Shown here: positions 9,326-16,970 of the stretch, piece after piece
How the letters are laid out: the number at the start of each line of letters is the position of its first letter
How positions within the stretch are numbered: the first letter of the stretch is position 1
NCBI GenBank assembly: GCA_002315885.1
Contig: DCIO01000038.1
Location: 290-33,257 of the forward strand
Direction of reading: 5' to 3'
Source: Lentisphaeria bacterium UBA1724
Lineage (GTDB): Bacteria > Verrucomicrobiota > Lentisphaeria > Oligosphaerales > Oligosphaeraceae
Length of the DNA stretch: 32,968 nt
Position numbers and translations under genes: made by a program
Notes under the pieces: model-generated
The model's database searches: none
Told to the model about the DNA's origin: nothing
What the model saw: the letters and a program-made list of their open reading frames with translations, nothing else

Positions 9326-12046
9326 ATGACCACGGGTGAACAATTTGCAGGCTACCAGATTCTCTTTCCATGCGGGCATGGCGCCTTCGGGGAAGTCTAT
9401 CTGGCGGAGGATATGCTGGGTCACCGCGTGGCGCTGAAGGTCTTTTCCGCTGTCCATGCAGGCGAGGTGCAACTCCAGGCGCTGCGCCGATATATGCAGT
9501 TGCCACCTCATCCCGCTATCTGCCAAATCTATCAGTGCGGTATGGAAAACGGACAGCTCTTCTATACCATGGAGGCCGCGGACAACGCACTGGGGGCGGA
9601 GAGCGCTACCTACGAACCAGATACGCTGGCACATCGATTGGCAGAACGAAAACAATTCCCCATTGACGAGGCGCTGAAATACTGCGTGAGTCTGGTGGAT
9701 GCCCTGGAAGTCCTCCACTCCGCAGGATTGACCCATCGGGACGTGAAACCCGAAAATATCATCTTCGTCCAGGGACAATTGAAAATTGCGGATTTCGGGT
9801 TGCTGGCGGATATTTCCCAGACGCTCTCGTTGGCGGGAACGCTGGGCTTCCTGCCGCCGGAACTCCTGGCAGGAAAGCATGTGAAGGGCCCCCTCTGCGA
9901 TATCTACGCGGTGGGGAAAATTCTCTACTGCTCCGTCACGGGAAAGGAGCCCACGGAGTATCCCGCCTTGCCCGACAATCTCCCTGCCGATACCCTCCGG
10001 CGCCTTTGTATTCCCGCAGTCCGGCTGTGTGCGAAGAATCCCGAGAAGCGCTGCGGAACTTGCCACGAATGCCGTGAGTTACTGGAGGAGGCCGCTGCGG
10101 GAAAAGCGGGCCCCTGGCGGCGTTTCTTTGGACGCCTGGGGATGATACCTGCCCTGGGGAGGCGCGTTGCGATTTTTACGTTGTCGGCGATTCTTTTGGT
10201 TGGCGCATCATGCTATGGTGTTTCTTCCTATCTGCGTTATCGGGAACGGGTGCATGTGGAGGCAGTTGCACGCGCCCAGGACGCCCTCCAGACATTCCGT
10301 CTCGCCACCGCGAAACTCCCTCTGCAGTATCCCGAATACGAGCTTCAGGATGTGCTTGCAGAATTGGACCGACTGCTTGCCGCAGAGGAATTCGAGGCCT
10401 TCCATGCATCTCTTGAGGCCCAGCGTGCGCGTCTGCAGAAGATTGCCGAAGAGCATACGCCAGCGCTCTCCCAGGAGGGCACCCCCATGGAGCGCTTCCA
10501 GAATATGGCGGAATTCTACGGCTTTCTGGATTCCCCGCTGGCGGGATTTCTGCCGACGGAAAAACGGGATGGCATGCGCAAAGAGGTCGACGAGCGTTCT
10601 GCCGAACTCACTCCCGATCAGCAGTCCCCGCGGTTAGGGAGGAGTCTCCACCAAATGGGCTGGACTGGTCTCGAGAATTTGAATTTCGTGCCTCCCCAGG
10701 CATTCTATTCTTCTACCAAAGGCGGTGTTCAGAAAATCGACTATCCCTTCTGGGTGATGGACCGAAAAATCACCAACATCTTCTATCGACACAAGACGAA
10801 AGACTCGCGGAATGAACGGGTGCCTGATAATGATTCCGTGACGAATTTGAATTGGAATGACATGCTCAATTTCTGCTCAATTCATGGCAATAGCCTGAAT
10901 GAGTATGGCTCGCTTCCTCCAGGTTATGGAATGCGCCCCCCAACTGAGGCCGAATGGGAACTCATCTCCACAGGCGGTTGGTCACCCAATGAAAATCCCT
11001 TCAATCTGACAGCCATTCTGGGCATTCCCGGCGAGGTGGTTCTGCCCTATCCCGAGACCCTGGAGGAGGAACGACAGAAGGACATCCTGGTCATTCGGGG
11101 AATCGACGATGGCAATAGGCCCTCCCTTACGGCGCATCGCATCATGTATAAGGACACCTGGTTCGTGGATTACTCCTCCTTCCGTCCCGTCATTGCGCCA
11201 ATGGATGGGGATTTCTACCAAAAGCAGTGGCAGAAGAATACGGTCTGGCGGGATGCGGTGGTGGAGGGCAGGCACTACTGCGGACATGTGACTTGCATCG
11301 CACGTCATAGCTATGAGAATACGCAGAATTTGGCGAAGCTCCTGGGCGCGCGTCTGGCAGAGCCGTCTTCCCTGGAAAATCTCCGTGCGATTACCGAAGC
11401 GCTGAAGATGATTGAATACTATCCCTTCTTCCTGGGGGCGACCTACCGAGAAGGGGCCTGGAAATGGCTCTCCACAAATGAAAAGCTCGATTGGCCGAAA
11501 TTGCCCACTTTCCTGGATGAGGGAACGACCCTACGGGCACTTGCGGGACGGGGGCACGGAAATTTCAACTCCGTGGGTGGAGAAAGCGGCCTGCCTGCCA
11601 TTGTCCTGGAATGGCCCACTGAGGAGGACTACAACCACCGAATCGATTGCTGGAATGAGCTCGACAAGACGCCTTTGCTTACCTCAATTACCCTCCATGG
11701 CAAAAAATACGCCCTCCTGCATTTGAGATGCTCGGGCCTGGAAACTATCGGTCTGGCAAAACTTCTCGGCACGGAATTGGCCATGCTGAAAGATGAAACC
11801 GCACTCCAGGAACTCAAGGAACAATTCCAGGAAACCCAGGAAGTCATCCAGTTGGGAGGACGACGCGGATATCTATGGAAGATGGCTTGGGATGACGGCT
11901 CCACCACCGCACTCCCAGATGTCATCCCCACCTTCGAAAGACACATGACCGCCTCCTCCGTCGTCCTGGACGGTCTCGCAGTATATCGCGGAAAACTCGT
12001 GGGCTCCGATGTGGGAACCGCTATTCTATTGGAAATCCCTAGGTAA
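9326..12046 (+). CDS. Membrane Ser/Thr kinase with FGE-like and lectin-like domains
   Basis: This 906-residue protein joins a Hanks-type kinase to an extracytoplasmic sensor-like half. The kinase (about 8-260) has the glycine loop GHGAFGEV (17-24), K38, HRDVKPEN (137-144), DFG (156-158) and PPE (177-179), so it should be active. One membrane segment lies at about 281-300. After a helical linker comes a formylglycine-generating-enzyme-like domain (about 445-600), marked by VTNLNWNDMLNFC and PPTEAEWELI. Two C-type-lectin-like repeats follow, at about 640-790 (LGARLAEPSS, then WKWLS) and about 795-906, the second degenerate. It starts 22 bp after the GH2 gene and is likely co-transcribed. The outer domains probably bind a ligand, perhaps a glycan, and signal to the kinase; this part is inferred. 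Confidence 0.85.
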   Translation: MTTGEQFAGYQILFPCGHGAFGEVYLAEDMLGHRVALKVFSAVHAGEVQLQALRRYMQLPPHPAICQIYQCGMENGQLFYTMEAADNALGAESATYEPDTLAHRLAERKQFPIDEALKYCVSLVDALEVLHSAGLTHRDVKPENIIFVQGQLKIADFGLLADISQTLSLAGTLGFLPPELLAGKHVKGPLCDIYAVGKILYCSVTGKEPTEYPALPDNLPADTLRRLCIPAVRLCAKNPEKRCGTCHECRELLEEAAAGKAGPWRRFFGRLGMIPALGRRVAIFTLSAILLVGASCYGVSSYLRYRERVHVEAVARAQDALQTFRLATAKLPLQYPEYELQDVLAELDRLLAAEEFEAFHASLEAQRARLQKIAEEHTPALSQEGTPMERFQNMAEFYGFLDSPLAGFLPTEKRDGMRKEVDERSAELTPDQQSPRLGRSLHQMGWTGLENLNFVPPQAFYSSTKGGVQKIDYPFWVMDRKITNIFYRHKTKDSRNERVPDNDSVTNLNWNDMLNFCSIHGNSLNEYGSLPPGYGMRPPTEAEWELISTGGWSPNENPFNLTAILGIPGEVVLPYPETLEEERQKDILVIRGIDDGNRPSLTAHRIMYKDTWFVDYSSFRPVIAPMDGDFYQKQWQKNTVWRDAVVEGRHYCGHVTCIARHSYENTQNLAKLLGARLAEPSSLENLRAITEALKMIEYYPFFLGATYREGAWKWLSTNEKLDWPKLPTFLDEGTTLRALAGRGHGNFNSVGGESGLPAIVLEWPTEEDYNHRIDCWNELDKTPLLTSITLHGKKYALLHLRCSGLETIGLAKLLGTELAMLKDETALQELKEQFQETQEVIQLGGRRGYLWKMAWDDGSTTALPDVIPTFERHMTASSVVLDGLAVYRGKLVGSDVGTAILLEIPR

Positions 12047-12225
12047 ATTTCCCCGCCCGTCCAACCACCCCAGACAATCCCCCTGTTTGAAAATTTATCT
12101 TTAAAAATAAGACAGAAATCTAAAATATTATCTCTTGTTATAATCCAGATTGTGTTGAAATAGTCTTTTGATTGAATATATTATTAGGTGTTCCATATGA
12201 TGACAATCCAGAGGATAATGCGATT

Positions 12226-13533
12226 ATGATAGAAACCATAAAGAGACTGATTCTGGAGTTTCAAGGTAAAAACTTGGACTACATCTCTCCGCGGAATCTT
12301 TTGTTTCCGATCCTGCCTGGCAAGGCCACGGTTATAACAGGCATGCGTCGTTCCGGGAAATCCAGCTTTTGCTACCAGAAGATCCGTGATTTGGAATCCG
12401 AAGGGCTGAGCAGGACCCAACTACTATATCTGAACTTTGAAGATGACCGCCTGGTAGGATTTCGTCTTGAAGACTGCCAAGGTATCCTTGATGCCTACTA
12501 CAGCCTATATCCAGACAATCGTCGGAAAGAGTGTTACTTTTTCTTTGATGAGATTCAGAATATCACTGGATGGGAGCATTTTATCCGCAGGTTGCTTGAT
12601 ACGACATCCGTTCATATTATTCTAACTGGCTCATCCTCCAAGATGCTGACAACGGAAATTGAGACTGCCATGCGCGGACGTTCCATCAGCAAGGAGGTTC
12701 TTCCGTTTTCCTTTGTGGAATATCTGCAATACCACCATGTATTTGACAAGATACCTGTTAATTTTTCAGACGACGACATCGCCCGTTTACGTCATGGCAT
12801 GGACAAGTATTTCCGCCTTGGTGGATTTCCAGAAACCTTTGGCTGTCCTGATGAAGCAATGCGGACGGAGATTCTACAGGAATACAGCGACTTGGTAATT
12901 CTGAGGGATGTCATAGAGCGCCATAAGGTTTCCAATGCCATTGCACTCCGGTACCTTCTGCGGGCAATCTATCATTCTGTCGCGCAGAAGTTCAGTGTAA
13001 CGGCTTTCTGGAAGGTTCTTAATCAGGGGATGCAGGTCAAATGTGCAAAAAATGACCTATACGATTTCATGAACTATCTGGAAGAGGCTTGTATCATTTA
13101 CAGGACAGAACTGTTTTCACCGTCAGAAAAGGCGAAACTGGTCAATCCAGACAAGGTTTATCTTATTGATGTCGGGTTAGTGCGTGCCATGTCTGAAGAC
13201 CCAGAAGCTAACAGGGGATGGTTGCTGGAAAATCTCGTCTATCTTCATCTCCGTCGTCAAAAATATACCTTGAATTACGTCAATACATCAGACGGAAAGG
13301 AAATTGATTTCTATGCTTTCAATAGAATTACCCGGGATAAAAAGTTAATTCAGGTGACCTGGTCTTTGTCCGATCCTGAAACCCGTGAACGCGAATTGCG
13401 TCCCTTGGATAAGGCTGCAACGAGTTTGGGTATCAAGGAGAAACTCGTCATTACCTGGGACGAAGAAGCTGTTCTGGATAATGGCATTCAGGTCATTCCT
13501 GCATGGAAATTTCTCGCTAGTCCCTGTCAATAA
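12226..13533 (+). CDS. AAA-family ATPase with DUF4143-type C-terminus
   Basis: This 435-residue protein has a Walker A motif in ITGMRRSGKSS (K45), a Walker B motif YFFFDEIQ (D108, E109) and a sensor-like ILTGSSSKML. The C-terminal half has the EEACIIYR, VYLIDVGL and ENLVYLHL segments typical of DUF4143 proteins. These proteins are widespread in bacteria and often mobile, and their role is not established. An upstream TTG (12172) in frame would add 18 residues; I chose the ATG because MIETIKRLI matches the usual start of the family. The gene is visibly more AT-rich than its neighbours and is preceded by an AT-rich 179-bp gap with a TATAAT at 12139-12144 but no convincing -35. These features suggest horizontal acquisition. 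Confidence 0.85.
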   Translation: MIETIKRLILEFQGKNLDYISPRNLLFPILPGKATVITGMRRSGKSSFCYQKIRDLESEGLSRTQLLYLNFEDDRLVGFRLEDCQGILDAYYSLYPDNRRKECYFFFDEIQNITGWEHFIRRLLDTTSVHIILTGSSSKMLTTEIETAMRGRSISKEVLPFSFVEYLQYHHVFDKIPVNFSDDDIARLRHGMDKYFRLGGFPETFGCPDEAMRTEILQEYSDLVILRDVIERHKVSNAIALRYLLRAIYHSVAQKFSVTAFWKVLNQGMQVKCAKNDLYDFMNYLEEACIIYRTELFSPSEKAKLVNPDKVYLIDVGLVRAMSEDPEANRGWLLENLVYLHLRRQKYTLNYVNTSDGKEIDFYAFNRITRDKKLIQVTWSLSDPETRERELRPLDKAATSLGIKEKLVITWDEEAVLDNGIQVIPAWKFLASPCQ

Positions 13534-13574
13534 AACGACAGCAGGGAGGCGGTTCTTGGGTGGTTGGACGTGCG

Positions 13575-13590
13575 GGGGACTGACGTCCCC
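13575..13590 (+). terminator. GC-rich hairpin after the ATPase gene
   Basis: GGGGAC (13575-13580) pairs perfectly with GTCCCC (13585-13590) around a TGAC loop. There is no T tract, so it may be a protein-binding or dispersed-repeat element instead of an intrinsic terminator. Confidence 0.4.
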
Positions 13591-13626
13591 AGCCCTGCAG
13601 TGCCAGAGCGGATACAATTATGTAAA

Positions 13627-13655
13627 TTGCGCGAAAACAATATTTTTTGCGCGAA
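13627..13655 (+). promoter_or_regulatory. Direct repeats TTGCGCGAA, possible operator
   Basis: TTGCGCGAA occurs at 13627-13635 and again at 13647-13655. The starts are 20 bp apart, close to two helical turns, so a dimeric regulator could bind both on one face. The pair sits just upstream of the possible promoter of pseudopilin 1. Confidence 0.45.
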
Positions 13656-13664
13656 GTCTCACTT

Positions 13665-13695
13665 TTGTTTGTAAAAATAAGCACGACAATATTAT
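13665..13695 (+). promoter_or_regulatory. Possible sigma70-type promoter of pseudopilin 1
   Basis: TTGTTT (13665-13670) and TATTAT (13690-13695) are separated by 19 bp. The -10 matches five of six consensus bases; the -35 is weaker and the spacing is long. The region is AT-rich and no other candidate is better. Confidence 0.35.
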
Positions 13696-13756
13696 AGATG
13701 ACGATTTTTAGGTCATCTGTATGTTCCCACAAGCCATCTTCCAAACGGAGTATCAA

Positions 13757-14638
13757 ATGAAAAAGTCCTTCACTTTGATTGAATTACTTGTCGTGATTGC
13801 GATCATCGCGATTCTGGCATCCATGTTGTTGCCTGCGTTGTCCAAGGCCCGTGAGAAAGCCCGTGCCATTTCCTGCACCAACAACCTGAAGCAGCTTCAG
13901 CTGGGCAACCTGCTGTATGCCAACGACTACGACGACTACCTGCCTCCCATCGCGTTCCGTGGCGATTCCGCTGGTGACAGCAAGTGCTACACTCCTGGTT
14001 ATTGCAATATCGCGCTGGATGGCGACCGTTACTACTGGTTCACTGTGAATCCCCTGATTCCCGGTGCTCCCATGACCGGTCGTGAGTATTGCTCCAAGGA
14101 CCCCGCCGCCGAACGTGACGAGAATGACAACGCTTGCGGTACCAACAAGGGCTCCTGGCACAAGATTCTCAGCTGCCCCGCCGCTGGTGAGAATGACATC
14201 GTCATGGGTAACATGTCCTATCAGTGCAATGCTGGTATGAGCCATTCCTCCAATCTGAAATCCAATGACTGGATGCACTCTGAGAACGGCACCAACGGCA
14301 CCGCCGCTTCTACCTGGCACCGCATCAGCAGCATCAAGTATGCTTCCCTGTTTGTCAACTATCTGGATGGCACCCGTATCACGGTCTTCGGTTCCGACAG
14401 CCCTGAATACCGTACCATGATCGCCACTCTCAGCCGTTATGTTGGCGATGTGGGTCTGCCCTACTTCCGCCATGGCATGAGCATGAACCTCTCCATGGGC
14501 GATGGCCACGTGGAGGCCGCTCCCTACGCAAAGGGCAAGACTTGGAATGGTAGCGTAAGCCCTGCCGATTACTTCATCGTTACCGACTACTACTGGTATC
14601 CCAACCAGAATATGCCTGGCGGTGACCTCGGCAGATAA
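13757..14638 (+). CDS. Prepilin-type protein with H-X9-DG domain (pseudopilin 1)
   Basis: This 293-residue protein begins with a type IV prepilin signal: MKKSFTLIEL, with cleavage expected before the Phe and an E at mature position 5, followed by a hydrophobic helix. The body has the LPALSKAREKARAISC and NNLKQLQLGNLLYANDY segments found in DUF1559-like pseudopilins. Near the end, His and Asp-Gly are nine residues apart in RHGMSMNLSMGDGHVEA, the H-X9-DG motif. Such proteins are heavily expanded in Lentisphaerota and Planctomycetes and are probably exported by a type II-like system. Exact roles are unknown. GGAG at 13747-13750, six bases before the ATG, supports this start over an in-frame ATG at 13721. 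A close paralogue lies at 22878-23738. Confidence 0.9.
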   Translation: MKKSFTLIELLVVIAIIAILASMLLPALSKAREKARAISCTNNLKQLQLGNLLYANDYDDYLPPIAFRGDSAGDSKCYTPGYCNIALDGDRYYWFTVNPLIPGAPMTGREYCSKDPAAERDENDNACGTNKGSWHKILSCPAAGENDIVMGNMSYQCNAGMSHSSNLKSNDWMHSENGTNGTAASTWHRISSIKYASLFVNYLDGTRITVFGSDSPEYRTMIATLSRYVGDVGLPYFRHGMSMNLSMGDGHVEAAPYAKGKTWNGSVSPADYFIVTDYYWYPNQNMPGGDLGR

Positions 14639-14642
14639 GATT

Positions 14643-14677
14643 GATTCAGGATTCAGGATTTAGGATTCTCGATTCAA
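14643..14677 (+). repeat. 7-bp tandem array GATTCAG
   Basis: Five consecutive 7-bp units: GATTCAG twice, then GATTTAG, GATTCTC and GATTCAA. The array starts four bases after the stop codon of pseudopilin 1. It shares the 7-bp period, but not the sequence, of the arrays at 7387-7537. Confidence 0.8.
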
Positions 14678-14693
14678 ATCCTACTACGATAAC

Positions 14694-14727
14694 AAAGGGC
14701 ATCCCTGCTTAGCGCGGGATGCCCTTT
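14694..14727 (+). terminator. Intrinsic terminator after pseudopilin 1
   Basis: AAAGGGCATCCC (14694-14705) pairs perfectly with GGGATGCCCTTT (14716-14727) around a 10-base loop. The 3' arm ends in T-rich sequence (CCCTTTCTGTTT). The A-run and T-run would let it work in both directions. Confidence 0.85.
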
Positions 14728-14777
14728 CTGTTTACGGGAGTGTAGGGCTACGCCAGGGGGGGACGACTGGGAATCCT

Positions 14778-14810
14778 CTAGAGCTAGACTTTCTAGTTAG
14801 AGCCTCTAGA
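14778..14810. repeat. Second CTAG-rich island
   Basis: Four CTAG tetranucleotides lie in 32 bases. The 13-mer TAGAGCCTCTAGA at 14798-14810 also begins the window (1-13). This island directly abuts the left end of the first toxin-antitoxin repeat at 14813. Confidence 0.75.
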
Positions 14811-14812
14811 CT

Positions 14813-14843
14813 TTGACAGGAAAATCCTGCCCGTTTACGTAAT
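14813..14843 (+). promoter_or_regulatory. Promoter and inverted-repeat operator of module 1
   Basis: A perfect -35 TTGACA (14813-14818) is followed after 19 bp by CGTAAT (14838-14843), a weak -10. The inverted repeat CAGGA-AAA-TCCTG (14817-14829) overlaps the -35 box. It is well placed for repression by the XRE antitoxin or the toxin-antitoxin complex. The same inverted repeat is kept in copy 2. Confidence 0.6.
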
Positions 14844-14947
14844 CTTTATGACTTCATGACCGTTGGTTTCTCAAGAGGATTTCAAGGAATATCTTATCTG
14901 AAATCTCCCGTCTCATCTCTTGAAAATCTGATAAGTTTTGTTAAATT

Positions 14948-15250
14948 ATGGTAACAATTGCGAAGCCTTCGGGGACGTCGGGCCCTCCGTATGTAGTTAC
15001 GGTCAAAAAGAAAGTCCGCAAGAAACTCGGGACGCTTCCCGTAGCAGTTCGGGAGCGATTTTTGGCTTTATTAAACGACCTGTCATCTGCGGGGGCCATT
15101 CAACCGTCCTGGATGAACTATTCGCAGTTGGGCAATAACAACTTCCACTGCCATCTTGGTTACCACCATGTGGCATGTTGGCATTGGGAAAACGGAACAA
15201 TTAACATCGAGGTATACTATGTTGGCAGTCGTGAAGGAGCCCCATATTGA
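14948..15250 (+). CDS. RelE/HigB-like toxin, copy 1
   Basis: This 100-residue protein resembles RelE-superfamily mRNA-cutting toxins that act on translating ribosomes. Family-like features are the basic helix KKKVRKKLGTLP (20-31), VRERFLALL (34-42), NYSQLGNNNFHCHL (57-70), VACWHW and the end EVYYVGSREGAPY. The gene precedes its antitoxin and overlaps it by 32 bases, the toxin-first order of HigBA-type modules. No clear ribosome site precedes the ATG; the leader contains the inverted pairs TCAAGAG/CTCTTGA and CTTATC/GATAAG, which could fold. Compared with the toxin at 19816-20118, it differs at 10 of 14 residues in positions 43-56 but at only two of the other 86 (10 and 66). The cleavage target is unknown. 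Confidence 0.85.
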   Translation: MVTIAKPSGTSGPPYVVTVKKKVRKKLGTLPVAVRERFLALLNDLSSAGAIQPSWMNYSQLGNNNFHCHLGYHHVACWHWENGTINIEVYYVGSREGAPY

Positions 15251-15614
15251 GCTTTTCCTTGGGGGAAAAGAGGCGGAAGTGGATGAGTTCTTGTCTTTTG
15301 TCAGAAACCGCTATACGGTGGAAATACTTTCTCCGCAGGAGTCCGAGTCGGAGGAGGATGACGAGGAGGCAGTGGATATCACTACCACGGATTGGTGGAA
15401 GGAGAATGCCACCCCTGGGCATTTCTTGGCGGGCTACCGTTTAAAGCACGAGCTTACTCAGGAGCAGCTTTCGGAGAAGTGCGGGATTTCCTCTACTTCG
15501 CTCAGCGCCTACGAGAATGACAAGCGGAAAATCACTCGTCGCGCCGCCATCAGGATTGCCAATGCCCTGGGAGAGGATCCTGAACAGTTCTGTGTGTGGC
15601 TGAATGTCGAGTAG
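15219..15614 (+). CDS. XRE-family antitoxin, copy 1
   Basis: This 131-residue protein is the likely antitoxin and operon repressor. The ATG at 15219 lies inside the toxin gene, giving a 32-base overlap in another frame. The first 57 residues form a separate part that ends in an acidic run (ESESEEDDEE, 41-50). The C-terminal part (about 68-131) is a helix-turn-helix domain with LTQEQLSEKCGISSTSLSAYE followed by a basic NDKRKITRRAA helix. The acidic part may neutralise the basic toxin, but this is inferred. Compared with copy 2 it differs at A19S, E49D, Y73H, K76Q and E82K only. The DNA-reading helix is the same, so both antitoxins should bind the same operator. Confidence 0.85.
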   Translation: MLAVVKEPHIELFLGGKEAEVDEFLSFVRNRYTVEILSPQESESEEDDEEAVDITTTDWWKENATPGHFLAGYRLKHELTQEQLSEKCGISSTSLSAYENDKRKITRRAAIRIANALGEDPEQFCVWLNVE

Positions 15615-15681
15615 GTATTCGTCATATTAGAAAGTTCATCGAAGAGCATCATTTGTTCATCCTAGTGTTAGCAAAAAGAGT

Positions 15682-16899
15682 TCATTGTGGAATTGGCGAT
15701 GCCCACGTCTGTGCCAGGGCTTTGAAATATGCGACCCGATAAAGCAGGGTTGCGCGGGCGACTGCGTGGCTTTTCAGGTAGCAATACGGTGCACTGTAAA
15801 GCAGGTGATCCCAAATTTCCAACAGGTCTGCTTCCTCAAAGCCACGATGTCTTCCAGTGTCAAGGAACTCCTCCTTGGATATGGGCAGTTTGACTTTTCT
15901 CGGCCCCATCGAACGCCTTAAACAATCGGCCTTTCCCAGGGACGATCCCGTAATAAGGTGAACGATTTGCATGAACTGTTCCTGATACAGGATAATGCCG
16001 TACGTATCCTTCAGGATGGGCTCCAACTCGGGAATTGCATAGACAACTGGCTCTTCACCTGAACGCCTGCGAAGATACGTGCCCAGATGTATTAGCGGTC
16101 CTGGACGGTATAGGGCATAGAGCGCGGTCAGTTCTTCGAGATTATTCGGCTTGACCTTTGCCAGCAAATGCCTCAAAGCATCATATTCTTTTGCATGCTT
16201 TTTTCGAAGGTAGGTAAATACTCCATTGCGCCAGCAGGAATCCCACTCTGCATCAAGTGGGTCATGATTGGCGACATATAGTCGGTCATCATCCGTTGCA
16301 AGCAATGCAAATGCCTCAGAAGCGTTGTCAGGTATCTTCAAGTATTTTTCCCGATTATGTTTCTGAAGAGACAATGATACGACGTCTTCACTTAAGGGGC
16401 ACTCTTCAATATCGATATTCAGACATGCGGTACGTTCTTTATTGAGGAAACGCTCAAAGAGAAGGTTGTGTTTTAGAGGATCAATGTCAATGACAGGCAT
16501 CAGATAGGCAACCAGCGAACCGCAGATTGCACCCTGTCCTAAGTTGTGACATCTCCAGTCATTCCGTTTCTTGTCCCACAGCAAATCCCAGATGACCAGA
16601 AAATCACTGGACAGCGATGATGAGGAGATGAGGCTGAGTTCTTGGTCCATCCGCTCGATAATCTTCTGTTCCTCTGCTGTATGCCCTGACGCATCGGCAT
16701 CAATGCCATAGCGCCGATGAAGTCCCGCCTTGCAAATCTTGCGAAGGTAGTCATCGTGAGAACCATGGAAGTCCGTAGGCAACGGAAAGATGGGCTTGTG
16801 AATGCCTTCATCTCCCGCAGGAATGCGGACATTGCAGCGATTGGCAATGACCACTGTATTCAGGAGTGCTTCGGGACACCAATGGAAGAGTTTCTTCAT
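15682..16899 (-). CDS. Shortened DnaE-like protein with degenerate active site
   Basis: This 405-residue protein aligns with the palm and finger parts of the bacterial Pol III alpha subunit. It begins at the family's PEALxNT segment, so the PHP domain is absent, and it ends soon after KSHAVA (376-381), so the beta-binding and OB domains are absent. Recognisable blocks are GQGAICGSLVAY (121-132; GRGSxxGSLVAY in true DnaE), LLFERFLNKER, YRPGP (264-268), YGIILYQEQ (300-308) and ADCLRRSMG. The metal-binding PDIDIDF motif reads LNIDIEE (160-166), so one catalytic Asp is Asn. The segment that holds the third Asp in DnaE is replaced by about 80 unrelated residues. It should not polymerise DNA. It lies 71 bp downstream of the sigma54 activator. 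It may be a decayed relic or a repurposed DNA-binding protein; the open frame favours recent or continuing function. Confidence 0.8.
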   Translation of the reverse strand: MKKLFHWCPEALLNTVVIANRCNVRIPAGDEGIHKPIFPLPTDFHGSHDDYLRKICKAGLHRRYGIDADASGHTAEEQKIIERMDQELSLISSSSLSSDFLVIWDLLWDKKRNDWRCHNLGQGAICGSLVAYLMPVIDIDPLKHNLLFERFLNKERTACLNIDIEECPLSEDVVSLSLQKHNREKYLKIPDNASEAFALLATDDDRLYVANHDPLDAEWDSCWRNGVFTYLRKKHAKEYDALRHLLAKVKPNNLEELTALYALYRPGPLIHLGTYLRRRSGEEPVVYAIPELEPILKDTYGIILYQEQFMQIVHLITGSSLGKADCLRRSMGPRKVKLPISKEEFLDTGRHRGFEEADLLEIWDHLLYSAPYCYLKSHAVARATLLYRVAYFKALAQTWASPIPQ

Positions 16900-16970
16900 C
16901 TCCTCGGGTTATTGTTGTTGATGGTTTTGCGAAATCCCAACCTTGTCTTTAAACCTAACATACTCCGCAA

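Larger units (their letters stand above)
14813..15614 (+). repeat. Toxin-antitoxin module, direct repeat copy 1
   Basis: This 802-bp unit is repeated at 19681-20482 in the same orientation with a constant offset of 4868 bp, so there is no net insertion or deletion between the copies. It includes the promoter, a 135-base leader, the toxin and the antitoxin. The leader differs at three positions. Similarity stops at the antitoxin stop codon. A short segment in the toxin (15074-15115) is far more diverged than the rest. Confidence 0.95.

Noticed and set aside
15682..16899. A functional replicative DnaE
   Set aside because: PHP, beta-binding and OB parts are missing and two of the three catalytic Asp positions are changed or absent.
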